Source of the DNA: Tubiluchus corallicola | Lineage: Eukaryota; Priapulida; Priapulimorpha; Priapulimorphida; Tubiluchidae | Assembly (NCBI GenBank): GCA_030141605.1 | Contig: JAQGDQ010000097.1 | Location: 1 to 62,000 of the forward strand | Reading direction: 5' to 3' | Length of the DNA: 62,000 nt | Shown: piece by piece, positions 1 to 57,700 of the stretch | How the letters are laid out: every line of letters begins with the position of its first letter | Position numbering within the stretch: position 1 is the stretch's first letter | Position numbers and translations under genes: made by a program | Notes under the pieces: generated by a model | Databases searched by the model: none | What the model was told of the DNA's origin: nothing | Seen by the model: the letters and a program-made list of their open reading frames with translations, nothing else

Positions 1-21
1 ATTACTGAAATTGCATTTCAG

Positions 22-45688
<45,667 letters not shown>

Positions 45689-45965
45689 AAACTGTCTTGA
45701 TATTTTTTCCACTGACAGCAAAATTTATGAGCCATTTATCTCAATTTATACTTTTCATAAACTTGATAGTAATGCCATGCTTGTGCGTTACAGGTTTCTA
45801 AATACAACAACAAGTTGTCCCTATGAAGCATAATTGCAAAAGCAAAATTTGCTCAAGATCTGACGTTAAACCAATGCAAACCATTTTTCGATACATAAAT
45901 GTGGTTCACGAGTCTCATTTCTGAATGTATGAAAATGAATAAACTTTCTGGGTGCTAACATTTCA
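45689..45965 (+). terminator. Spectraplakin 3' UTR and probable poly(A) signal
   Basis: The first AATAAA after the stop codon is at 45938-45943, followed by a GT-rich stretch, so cleavage near 45960 would give a 3' UTR of about 270 nt. A second AATAAA at about 46949 could give a longer form. Neither end is proven by the sequence alone. Confidence 0.5.
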
Positions 45966-45999
45966 GGGTGCTAATGTTATCAAGTTTCCTTACTTTTGG

Positions 46000-47118
46000 C
46001 TGCAGTCTACCGTGTACACCTTTCACTGGCCCCCTTGTGACTGGAATAAATTGTGTCCGATACATTTTGTTCTTCAAGGATAATCAGAAGTACAACCATG
46101 CCACAATGACTAAATCTAATAGTGGAAAATATATGCATTTTGTATTAATTGTAAAAATGCATTAATCCTAAATCAATATCCCACATTGCAAAAATATTCT
46201 ACTTCTGTTAGTCTAAAGAACTAGCTGAAAGTCGTATCCAAATATTAGAAACCTTCTTTATGATTTTTAACTTTGAATCTCGTCTAAAGGTGCTGTAATT
46301 CATTGCTTTTAGTATGAAAGTAGTGCAGAATAATGAAAATTAAAGACTTCTTTCGATTGTTTTGTGTAGTAATCATTTTGGTTTTTAGATACTTTTTAAA
46401 ATCAAATGGTTAGTAATTGTTTATGGTGAAAGATTTTAAACATTGTCAAGTATTTTATGTACTTTCACAGATGTGTTGTGGGTTTGCTAAAATCAAACTA
46501 TTGTGCCTGTTTTATAATTGACTAATGATATACATATTTAAAAGTATTGTTAACTAGTAAGATGTGTATATTTTTCCTAGTTTAAAAATTGACCATTCCA
46601 GTAGATTGTGATAAAATTATAACCTTGTATTATAGTTAATAGACTTGATATTTTTATGGATTATTTTAAATTGATTTGTAATATTTTTTGAGCGTGTAAG
46701 CATATTAACATGGATTTCATACAATTTTTAAACTACTAATAACAATAGAGAAATACTAGGAACACAAACTTGTCTTGCAAATTGTTTTTAGTTTTTACTG
46801 GAGAATCACTGTAAAGAATTTGCCAGACATTTTTGGGCCTAGAATACTAATCATAAAAAATGTGCTGCCATTTTTGTATCATGTCTTTTTACCAGCAGCT
46901 CATTCATGTTATCGTTGTTAACAATTTTTATTGTAGCTTGTAATTTAAAAATAAAGTTCGAAAAAAATGTTAATTTTATTGGTGCAAGCATATTTATTGA
47001 ATTATTTACATTTGATGCCGTCTATGTGCTTCTACGTTCTAAAACATGGCATGTTCCACCTGTTGATGCTATGAATTCCTGTTCACCTGCACTGCCTACG
47101 ATATCTCATCTCTCAAAT
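46000..47118. other. Spacer after the spectraplakin gene
   Basis: AT-rich sequence between the two convergent genes, possibly including a longer spectraplakin 3' UTR (second AATAAA near 46949). The small open frames here have no recognisable family or codon signature. Confidence 0.4.
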
Positions 47119-47391
47119 CTAAATTGTATTTGTTAAATTTTTTTGTAGTATACCTATATACGCAAGTACTTGACCGCCTCTCGGCTTTTTTGTCATTTCA
47201 AGAGTTTTACTAATGATGTAGGAAGAGGAGACTCCAGAGGTAGTTAGTGCATGTCCGATCCAATGCAATCTTCTTGCTTGGATTTGTTTACTCCAAGGAT
47301 TCTTCACCACATCATACAGATCAACATTTGATATTTTGTAAGGCCATTTAATATCTAACAATTTTCTACAAAGATATCTGAAAAGCATCAA
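47119..47391 (-). pseudogene. LINE-type retrotransposon remnant, C-terminal ORF2 fragment
   Basis: A 90-codon minus-strand frame contains CRKLLDIKWPYKISNVDLYD and ARRLHWIGHA followed by a degenerate TLEMTKKPRGGQ. This order (LxIxWPxKISNxxL, then RRLxWxGHxLR, then a basic 'KRxRGRP'-like segment) is typical of the region after the reverse transcriptase in many animal LINEs. No upstream catalytic domain is readable, so it is a fragment and dead. Confidence 0.7.
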
Positions 47392-49755
47392 TTTGCTTCT
47401 GCTGTTTAACTTTTATTGTCCATAGCCAGCATTGTAACAAAACATTTGATTGTATTTCTCTTAAATTATTCATAAAACATCAGGCTGCAATAGGTGACAA
47501 GTGTTTGCAACTGTGACGAGGAGTATGTATGTGTGAAGTACTTTAGTCTATGTAGATTAGGTAAGAGAGAGAGAGACTGTAAAAGTGATTCTTAAGTCCA
47601 GTTGTTAGAAACCGAAAGGGAACAAGCCTTTAGAAATAGCTAACAACAATTAATTACTAATACATTAATTGCCAAGAAACGGCTAACAACAATTACCAAT
47701 ACATTAACTGCTAAACTCGCTCTGCATAATTTTTTCAGTTTATTTCAACATATGTACAACATTTTTTAAATTTTAAATTTCATAACGATAATAAAACTGG
47801 TACGTTTCTTATGCACTAGTGCATCATTTGTAAACAATTACAGAATAAGATGGAAATAATTAAAACAATACTAGCAAGACCTTGTAGACCGTAACATAAC
47901 ATAACTTCGTGCCAATAAAATAATCAATAACAGGCGAACATTAACAGTAGTGCCTTTTTTATGCAACTAAAATAATGGATAGCATTTTCCTAAGACACTG
48001 TACAACTTTGAGTGAGAAAACACGAAATTGGAAAACCAAATTTCACTATTCCCATTCAGTCTAGTGGAGGTCACTGCTTTCTCAACCCGGAAATAAGTTT
48101 AATTTTTCTTACAAAAAACCCGAAAACATCCAAATGTCAACTTTTTTGTAAAGGGTTTTTCGCAAATTTTTGCAAAAGTCGGCCAAATTTTAAAAAAAGT
48201 AAACCGACAGTTGCTTTCTCAACCTAGAAATGAGCTTATTTTTCCTTCTGAAATTTCAAAAAGAAATGAAAAAATCAGCTATTCCATAAGTGTTTTTTTG
48301 CAAATTTTTGCAAAGTCTACCTAACTTCTGAAAAGTGAACTGACAGTGTAAACCTCGCTGAAAAAAGCAGTATGTTTACAACATACCTCAAGAAGGATGA
48401 ATTACCGAGCAATATTTAACACAGCATCACACTCAGTTGACACTGTTCCGTTCTCTGAATTACGATGTTTTAAGTTTTGCAAAAACAAACAACCGAAGAA
48501 AGTGATAAAACTGACTATTTTATGTTTCCCGCTCTTTTTCCAGATGGCACAAATTAAAAATACGCCACATATAGGAAGACCGAATATTTCCTTTACATAC
48601 TTCATTTTAAGAAGTAGCTGGTGTTTTAGCAGCCTTAAACTACTAGGGTTAAAAATTATATGCAATAGTTTTCATCAGTTTGAAAAACAAAATGACTTCA
48701 AGATATTGAAATTCCTATCGTAAAAACTAATAAATTTTTAAAACATTTTTAATTTGAGATCATTTTCTAATTTGTACATTTTGAATTGTAATATTCACTT
48801 TATAAATGAAAAAAGAATTCAAAGCTTTAATTTCCATCACATTTGTACCACCATTTCTACAACTACTTCTAGGTGATATAAATAAATAAATACAATATAT
48901 ACATCAAACATAATATATTTTAAATTAAGAGAAGGGAATTTATAAAATTTAAAAGTGAAACAATTTTATTATGCTAGCCATAAAATTTGATCAGCAGAAC
49001 TTATTTAGGGGAGAAGTAACGAATATAATAGTCTAATACTAAGACACTAGTTTATAACTATTGTCACATGGATAAAGTCAAGTACACTAAAGGGGCTTAA
49101 TAAGAAATGTCAACTGTTGTGTGTTTTGCACGCCTTTTCTACTTTATATCGAAATTTAAATGTACATCGACAGTAAATTTGATGTGGTAGCTCAGCGCTT
49201 TGAAATGAATTAACTACTAACAATTTATTAACTTACAGATGTTAACAAAGAGACTTTAGCTGGCGTGCCAGCAAATTTCAGAAAATTGTTAAACTAAATA
49301 GCTACAGAACCTTACTGTCGTTGTATGTAAATAGCCAATTTGAATGATACTCCAATAACAATTTGTGAACGATTAACAAAAATTAGTAGTAGTTACTCAA
49401 CCCCAATTATTGCAATTAATAATGTCTTTTAAAAAAAACTCAAATTAATAATATCTGAAATACATGCTGTCCAATTATAAAGCCAATTCCTTCATTCACA
49501 CAGGCATCCCAAGCAACTCATTTACTGAGGTAAGCATATCTGAACTTATCTAGGTAACACCAATCAACAAACTTATACCATCAAGACTCTCCAATTCAAA
49601 ACTGTGTGCATTTAATAAGTAATAGCAATAAGATAGTACAAATCTTTGCACATTCCAGATACCAGTATTCACTAACATGCTGGAATGTACTGAAGTTTCA
49701 TCTATACAGTCATACCAAAATACTTGCGACCAAATTAATGGGGATTCTTAACAAG
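47392..49755. other. Gene-free spacer with a tandem duplication of about 140 bp
   Basis: At 48072-48205 and 48209-48350 the same block occurs twice (gctttctcaaccc-ggaaat and gctttctcaacct-agaaat, each ending near accgacagt or actgacagt). The rest, including 48397-48723 where both strands are open, shows no recognisable protein. AT-rich and probably non-coding. Confidence 0.45.
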
Positions 49756-50700
49756 CAGTAGCGTAGCTGGGGGGGGGGGGGAGCAGGTGAGGCGGGTCGC
49801 TCCAGTTGGCGTTTTTCAGAGGGCAGCATTGTGATCCAGTGCAACGAAAAAGTTCATTCTGTCAGAGCAGTAAAAAAGCAAAACACCCAACAATTTAATT
49901 TTCCATGAAAACACTGCTTACAGGTCTTGCGAAGATGATAATTAGTAATTTAATATCATTGTAATATTTGTAATGCAGTTTGTCTTTGCTTTTAAAGTGT
50001 CTGTGTGGTATATACAGTTTCAGTTAACTGTAGAATACATTTTATAATAACACTTGTAGCTTCAAGCTTACTTACATAAAATTTTGCACACATTTTAACG
50101 ATGTATTTGTCATTGGTGCTTGGTTTCTATAACACTTATGTCATTGCTAGTTACATTGTCATTCCTTGCATAATAATGATTGTGATTTAGTGACTTTTTG
50201 GCTTTGGCTCACCAAATCAGTTTAAAAATTTTTGAATACCTCTGTCAGCATTAGAATTAAAATATCATCGTTTGGCATAATTATTTGTGGATCTACAAAC
50301 TAATTTACAAACAGTAATTTCAACTTTATATTTCGAATATTTTGAAAACTTTTACTTTACTTCAATCAACTGTTAACATATTCAAAATTCCCCCGGTAAA
50401 CACAGCGGCATCTTAAAAGTCATTCTAGAATGGTCTTCAACTACCATTACAATGCTCTTTTCTGCGTTAACATTTGAAGAAGCTTTTGAGCTTCGTAACT
50501 TTTGAGATTCGAAACATAAAGGGCGAATTCATTTCTTAACAAACTGATTTTTTTCAGTAAAACATACTATATTATTTTATCAATTTATCTCCACAACTTA
50601 TCGCAACTGCAAGGCAACACTGGGAAATTTTACAAAACTAAAATTTTCCTACATAAACATTTCCGTGGGAGGATCACCACAAGCTCTAGCTATGCCACTG
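49756..50700. mobile_element. Non-autonomous hAT-type transposon with 8-bp target duplication
   Basis: 945 bp, bounded by cagtagcgtagctgg on the left and gctctagctatgccactg on the right, which are imperfect inverted repeats. The flanks are ttaacaag (49748-49755) and tcaacaag (50701-50708), matching at 7 of 8 positions. An 8-bp duplication with 'cagt(a/g)gc(g/a)tagct' ends points to the hAT superfamily. A 12-bp G run lies just inside the left end. No transposase frame. Confidence 0.75.
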
Positions 50701-50708
50701 TCAACAAG

Positions 50709-51422
50709 TTACACCAAAAACAAAGTTGTGGGAAATTTAAATGCTTTTACAGATTACGATTTTCTCAAATAACTTGCAGAAGAGTATACTAGAAAAATTA
50801 CTCTTGGATCTACATTTTATTGGAAGAAAAACAATCCAGCGTGTCTCTCTATGTAATTAGAAAACATCTTAATAGGTAGACTTTTACGTGTTTAATCTAT
50901 AAAATATAGGGAATCTGCATTCGCAAAAAAATGTTAGAAAGAATTTGAAACAAAGTGCAATGAGCACCTCGTGTGATTAGTAAAATCATTTTAAAGTCGC
51001 GATCATTTCACGCTGTTGAACGCCTATTTATCTACCAACTAGCAAAGAAGCAGAAGTATAATAAGTTTTTACAAAAAATTAGATAGCAATTTTTTTGATA
51101 TTTTTTGCATGAACGTAAGGTAAGCTGCAGAAGTCTGAATTAGTTTAAGCAGCATGCACTAATGGAAGACCGCAGTGCACCTACAGAAAGTCATACATCC
51201 ACCAGTTACACCATAATTTTCAAGTGCATGGTGGCTACCACTGTTTCTGAAAATTTCTTCATAATGTTAGCATAGATTAACTTTATGCTTAAGAGACAGT
51301 CTTTTGCAAATTTCTTTGTTAAATTTTTTTAAATTTAAGTGACAGGTGTAAAATAAACCTATCATGTTCAATAACATTTCATTTCCTTTAATACTATTTA
51401 TGTAATACGTCTAAACATAATA
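50709..51422 (-). other. Probable 3' UTR of the ATF2-like gene
   Basis: Lies downstream of the ATF2-like stop codon on the minus strand. Candidate poly(A) signals read on the minus strand are ATTAAA at 51387-51392, only about 30 nt after the stop, and AATAAA at 50816-50821. Nothing else is seen. Confidence 0.4.
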
Positions 51423-51734
51423 TTAAGACCGGTACCGCGAGTAACTGTTCCCCTCACATGTTCCAGATTTTTCCATTTCTGCAGAGCTTCCAGCTTGCTC
51501 AATCATTGTTTCGGCTAACGTATGCAAGTTCTGCTCGGGAGACGCTACTGTGTCAACTCCAGGTAAAGATTCCCGGTCTTGCGGTTGACTCTCAGATGTA
51601 GTAATTAATCTCTCTTTTCTGACCGTCACTCCCGTTCGAGCATCGATGATTGTAACCTCATCATCGTCATCTCTGCAAGTTTTTGGATCGTTAGTGGGGG
51701 GCACGTCTTCCGCATCGGTAATGGACGTGTCACT
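51423..51734 (-). CDS. ATF2: ATF2-like exon 13: acidic C-terminal tail
   Basis: 103 codons and TAA (51423-51425). It starts SDTSITDAEDVPPTND after a tttgcag acceptor, is rich in Asp/Glu/Ser/Thr, has DDDDEVTIIDARTG, and ends GNSYSRYRS. The tail is not obviously conserved with vertebrate members beyond composition. Confidence 0.85.
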   Translation of the reverse strand, partial: SDTSITDAEDVPPTNDPKTCRDDDDEVTIIDARTGVTVRKERLITTSESQPQDRESLPGVDTVASPEQNLHTLAETMIEQAGSSAEMEKSGTCEGNSYSRYRS

Positions 51735-54700
51735 CTGCAAAATTTTTAGATTAGATTAAATTTTAACGTATTCGTCTCATTTTAAACAATATAATAATAT
51801 ACAATATTTCATTATGGTAATAATCATTGCACTGAGACAGCTGGTGAAAGACCATGAGGTTACCTAGCAACCACGCCTATTTATGCAACATTACTATTAA
51901 TTAAGTTAATCGAATGACACTAATAGGAACTTGTTGCGAGACTTATAAGTTTTATAAATATATAACACAATCGCATTAGTAACTTAAAAAAGATATTTTT
52001 GTTATTAATTGCTTAAAGCCTTTTGTTATTATGTATATAATATATATTTATAAATAACTGAGTAGTATAATAATTAGTCTGCAGAATGTTTGCAAACTAA
52101 CCGGTAAACCAAATGGAAATACCTTATACAGTTACAATAGACATAGCGCAGTAATATGAGACATTAACAGTTGACAGTTTATATAGGTCAAAAACAAATC
52201 AATCACAGTTTCACAATTATAACAATTATGTATATAATGATGACAAATGTAGATATATATTTATTCTACATGTAGCATTGCTATTATTAAAAGTGAATTT
52301 TTGTGACACTAAAAAGTGGTTTTGTGTCATCACAAGAGATTATTGTAATGTTAGTTTAGACACTTAGGTACAGATTACAGTTTCATCTATCATATACCAG
52401 GTATTTTAAAGCATATAGAATACTACAACTCATCTACAAATGAAGCATGAAGCAAATTTTTTATTTTTGTACAAATGTTTGAGCAGATTGCGGGAGTTCT
52501 AAAATTTTTTAAATTCCGAATATTTTAAATTTTAATCAATTATATTTATGTTAGAAGCCATAAATTTTAGTTATTGTACGTCGATATCTTATAGATTAAT
52601 ACTGTTGACGGTATTGTTTAAGCAACAAAAATAAAACTAAAAGAATATGTGTAAACAATTATCTAAAGTTGTTTCAGGGAAACATATCCTGTATTGATGT
52701 TAAGAATACTCTTGCTATGATATCATTGTGAACACCATTCATTTTCTTGCATTTTCATAACTTTGGTCCAAAAATGCCACAATTTTGTCATTTTTCATCA
52801 AAAATAAATCACGAATAACAAATTTTGGAAACCAGCACCCATCACGGTTTCATCACGATCAAAATAATAAAAAATTAGCTTCAAGGGGTAACTATAGTAA
52901 CTCGAAAAAACATTACTAAAATGTCATGTTAAAAAATTGTAATCATTTGTTTATGAGAACATTGGTTTAAAAGGGGCACAAATATCGTTTTTTGCAACAA
53001 CACATTCAATAAAAACATTCATATTGATAAAAATCAAGTCAAAAGCAATGTTCAAGTACCTTGTCAGCATTCAGCGTTTGGTGTAGCACTGCTGTGTCAT
53101 TTTTAGCTGATGTATTTTGCTGTTCATTTGCTGACAGCTGCGCCAGCGTCACAGGACAGTAGCGATGTAACAGCAGCAAAGACTTCAAAGAGGCAATCTC
53201 TTTGCGTAGCTTGTTTACTTCTTTCTGTAATGCCAAAAATTTTTGTAAAACAAAACCTCTGACTAGGTTTTCACTTTGTGCAAATTTCAGTGGTTATACA
53301 TTTATGTAGTCTTTTTAAATTTTATACTAATTAAATGTAACTTAATCAATTACTTATTAAGCACAAAATGTGTATTTTAATGTTTTTCTTGTTTTAAACG
53401 TCTTAATATTTTGAGAAATTGTTTAAATTTTTAAAGTAAACAAAATCTGTCATACGGCTTAGAAAGGTCGAAATTGGCGTCTTAATACCAAAAAATAAAA
53501 TAAATTGTACAAAAAAGAAATTTGCTGTTTGTGCAACTTGTACTTTGTATTACAAATGCGAAAAATAAATTACTTTGATTACATAATAACTAATCACATA
53601 AGCATTGTAATAATAAATTGATTAAAAGCGTTGTTTGCTGGTTTTATTTCAAGAATTCTCTTAACAACAAGCTGACTTCTGCCCAAAGTTATAAATGAAA
53701 ATACTGTTCCACATTTTGACAATAATGCATGCAGTGCTCAAGACCTTAACATAGTGCAATAGTTGTTAGGTTAAGCAGCAGATAAGACAACAATTACTGA
53801 TATCTGATAATGTCATTTAAAAGTTATTCATAGATAAAAAAATGAGTTTAACTAAAATGGCTCATAAAATTTCGTCCAGTTTGAATTTTAAGTTTCAGTA
53901 AAGTAATAAGGCAACTTGTAACACTTGCCCTGTGCACGATACTAAACATGAGTATTAAATGACGCTACAGGCAAAACATTAGGCCAAAAGAATGCTTCTC
54001 ACATTGGCAGATGGAAAAATGCTACTTATTTTGAAATCGACAAAAATTGAAAGCACTAGTTGATTTTTGATTTCTAGTTGATTTGTTACATAATTTTCAC
54101 CGCTATAAAATTACACCGAGCAGTTTTACTGTTTGAACCCACAGTTCACAACATATATTCCAATAGTTTGCTAGGCTATTTATAAACAAAGAATCACGTA
54201 TCAACCTGTAAAGCCTGGTTGCTATGTGAAAGCTCATCAACTTTGGTTTCCAATGCAGATATCCACATTTTACGTTTCACGCGGCACCGCGTTGCTGCAG
54301 CTCTGCAAAAAGAAACAGTTCTTACGTAATGTCACCATGTTAGAAATCACTTCGCAATTCTTAACCAAAGTTTTTTCATTGCAGCACTAAAGTTACGTGT
54401 TATTACATATAGAAATAACTATAAAATATTTCAGAAGACAAAAAAAACATGTTTTTCGAAATGTTTATTTTAACGTTTGCACATGAGTATAATCTCCTAA
54501 AACTCTTTTTGTAATCGCTAACACCATAATGACTTTTTATTAAATTTAGAATGCTATTTTTCATTGTAAAGGTTTTTAAGGAGTCATTCTATTTTCTTAA
54601 AAACAGCCACACTATTTAGTTAGATGGATAAAGCACTTCTGGACTGATTAATAATTAAAAGCAATGTTCAGACTAACAATTACACAGATTTCTGGCAGCA

Positions 54701-57700
54701 GGACTACAGTGAATTAAATGAATGTTAAAACTCTACCTGTTCCTTTCCAGAATTTTTCTTCTTTTTTCATCCGGATCATCTTCAGAAGCTCGTCGTTTAC
54801 GGTTGCTGAAAACAATGTTAGAATAATGACAAAATGGCAAAACTTTGACTTCTTTATGAACAGTTCCTATTTTCTGGTTTCTTATTATCACAAACTAGCA
54901 AAACCCTCCAATACGAAAGCTGTTACTTAATAAATCTAATTAAAAATAGTTTAGTGACAGAAATGCCTTACCTGACAGGCTGTGTCGTAGTTACTATTTG
55001 CTGACCTTCGCTAACTCGTGGACTAGGTGTCTGTGCAGAGATATCATTTGATTTGATAGTACTACTGCTTCCTGCTTCTTGATTTCCTTGAGTTAATGCA
55101 GCCTTCAGCTTCTGCAAGAGAAAACAGGAATACAAAGTCAATTATGGCTGCTACTATCGCAGGCGTGCATTCCACTTAAAAGCAAAGCAGCCCAGGCAAA
55201 AAATGGCATTTGTGACTGTCTGGGAGTAAATTGGATAAAAAGTGCATAGGCAGAATTTCATTGTAAAAATGCTGCTGTTACTCATTCTATGGTGATTTGA
55301 GAAATCTCTGTTTAATGTTTCGCGGGAAAGAATAAAATTGTAATTGTAGCTGTAGTACATCGAAGACACATAGTAGTAACCAGAGAAGCAGAAGAATGAT
55401 ACCCTTTAATTGCAGGCATGAACAAACACATTAGTACATAATTCTGAAACTACAAAAAAAAAGCCGTGAGCTACAAAATCTCAGAAAAAAATTTCAAACT
55501 TTTGAAAAAGTATGGACACTTTGGACTTCAACAAGATTCTTTAAAAACACGATGGCTATGCAAATGATTCAATTCTTTACCAGTTGCAAGACGAGTTTTA
55601 CAAACAATTATTTCTACAAATCATTCACAATTTTAAAACCATGCCAAACTATTCAATAAAAGCTTTCAAGACAATGGAAAATGAAGATAAAATTTGGCAG
55701 TTGAAAAAGAATATGATATGTGAGGGGTAGTACATTAAGAAACTAATACTAACTAATGATAAGGTTATTAAAATTTTACTTGTTCTCAACACTTACTCTC
55801 TAGCAATTTTAATGTCCTGAATAACTTACTAATTTTGCCAGGGACATGTTTCCTGTTGTGGAAGAGACTGTCGCAGTTGTTGCCACTTTCGTAGTTTCAA
55901 CTTGAGTATGAATCGCTTGAGTTTCTATGACCCCAGTTGGAACCTTAATGAAAAAAAAACAAAGTGGATCTTTACCAGTAATTGCAAACATCCAGAAAAA
56001 CTTTAGCTGACTTAAACTGTCAACATTTTAAAGAATAATAAACAAGTGACATGAAAACTTATGCAGACTTAATCAAAACTGGGAATCCAGAATATCGTAA
56101 TGCTGAAGTTCATTTTACTGCACATTTAAACCATTTTTCATATTGCAGAATAATTACTGCCGGTTACGTTACCAGTACAGCCTGTCTTAAAGTACACCCG
56201 AAAACAAAATAAATTGGTAAATACATTAAATTTAAACAAAAAATTATGATTCTCAGCTAAAGTGGACTGTACAAAGTGTTCCCTCGCTACTTCGTTTATC
56301 GCAGACTCGCTGTTTCGCGGGTTTTCAAATATATTAATGTAAAATATTTATTGCTGTATTTTCGCTGTTTCGCGGGTTTTTGCGGTACTCCGTCTAAAGT
56401 ATATTTGCACATGCGTAGTACGCATTGTACAGTAATGTATAGATTTGATGAATTTTGCATACAACATCACAAAATGTATAAAAATATTAATTCTAACATT
56501 AAAAGAATATTATAAATCATAAAAAATTACCACTTACAGTAAATAGTGTATTTATTCGGCGGATGAATACACACCAAAAACGAAATGTAGTACTTGCGCC
56601 CGTTTGAGATGCTACTTGCCGACGTGAGATTTTTATGAACATTTAAGTACAGTTTTTAAAAGGTTCATGTATTCAATTATCGTGGGTGGGCCAATATAGT
56701 GTCAATATATGCCGAGTTTCTTGAGTCAACTGCCGACAGTTTTGTATACTTTTGGATAGGAACAGCCCATATTAAGCATTTTTGAGACAATCAGTTGATT
56801 GATTCTACATTACCTTGAGTCTAATACACGGTGCCTACTGTATTAGCTTAGTATCACTAAATACAGACAATCTGCATTTTCGGACCGACGTGCCCCGCTT
56901 TTGTCCGGCAAACCGAGATATGAGTGCAATTTGATAATAAAGTAAATGTTATGCACACAACGAAAAGAAGAATTAAAGTCGACGGGAGATGAGGCAAACA
57001 AATTTGAATTACAAATTTTTTTTCCAGCTACCCGAGTTTGAAATAAACTGTGTAACATACAATATGTTAAACGTAACCGCGATCACACATAATCAACGAA
57101 ATACACATAATCAAAGATACGCACATATGTATATGCAACACGATTGGAGTAATAAAAAAACAATTATTTTAACAGATACCTGCATGCAAGGTACAGCACT
57201 GCCATCTGGTAACTTGAGATATAGCTGTACAGGATTAACGTCCAATTGTAAAGGAGCTGCTGCAATGGTCTTAACTTGATCATTTTCCTAGATCATACAA
57301 TATAGATAAATACAGCCTCAAATATAATTATGCACTAAAGGCAAAGAGAGTTAGTTGATTTCTGTTTTGTTAGGATTCTTCTAAATTGTTATTATTAATA
57401 CAACAAAAATAGGCGTTTGCACTGTTCCTTAATTGCCCAAAATGTCTTAAAAAAGAAACTAAGCTATAGTCTGCACAAACAAAGGTACTACATCACGTTT
57501 TTGGAAAAGATTTGCAAAAAGAAAAATGCGCCACAAGTTCATGCACTCAGCAATTTTCAGATGCACAACAATCAACTTGCATGCCTTGACTTACTTTTGA
57601 TGGGTGCGGTTTGATTGGTTTTGGTGATACTGGCTTTGTGACTCCATCGCCGCTAGTCTCTAGAATTGTTGGGGATAACTGAGATGGCAGACGGATAAAA

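Larger units (their letters stand above)
51735..56260 (-). other. Introns 8-12 and the 3' part of intron 7 of the ATF2-like gene
   Basis: Gene-free intervals 51735-53059, 53225-54205, 54303-54736, 55112-55829 and 55944-56260. AT-rich, with no recognised element or RNA gene. Confidence 0.45.

Noticed and set aside
48397-48723. 108-codon plus-strand and 87-codon minus-strand frames in the spacer
   Set aside because: Both strands are open over the same region, composition is intron-like, and no family motif is visible.
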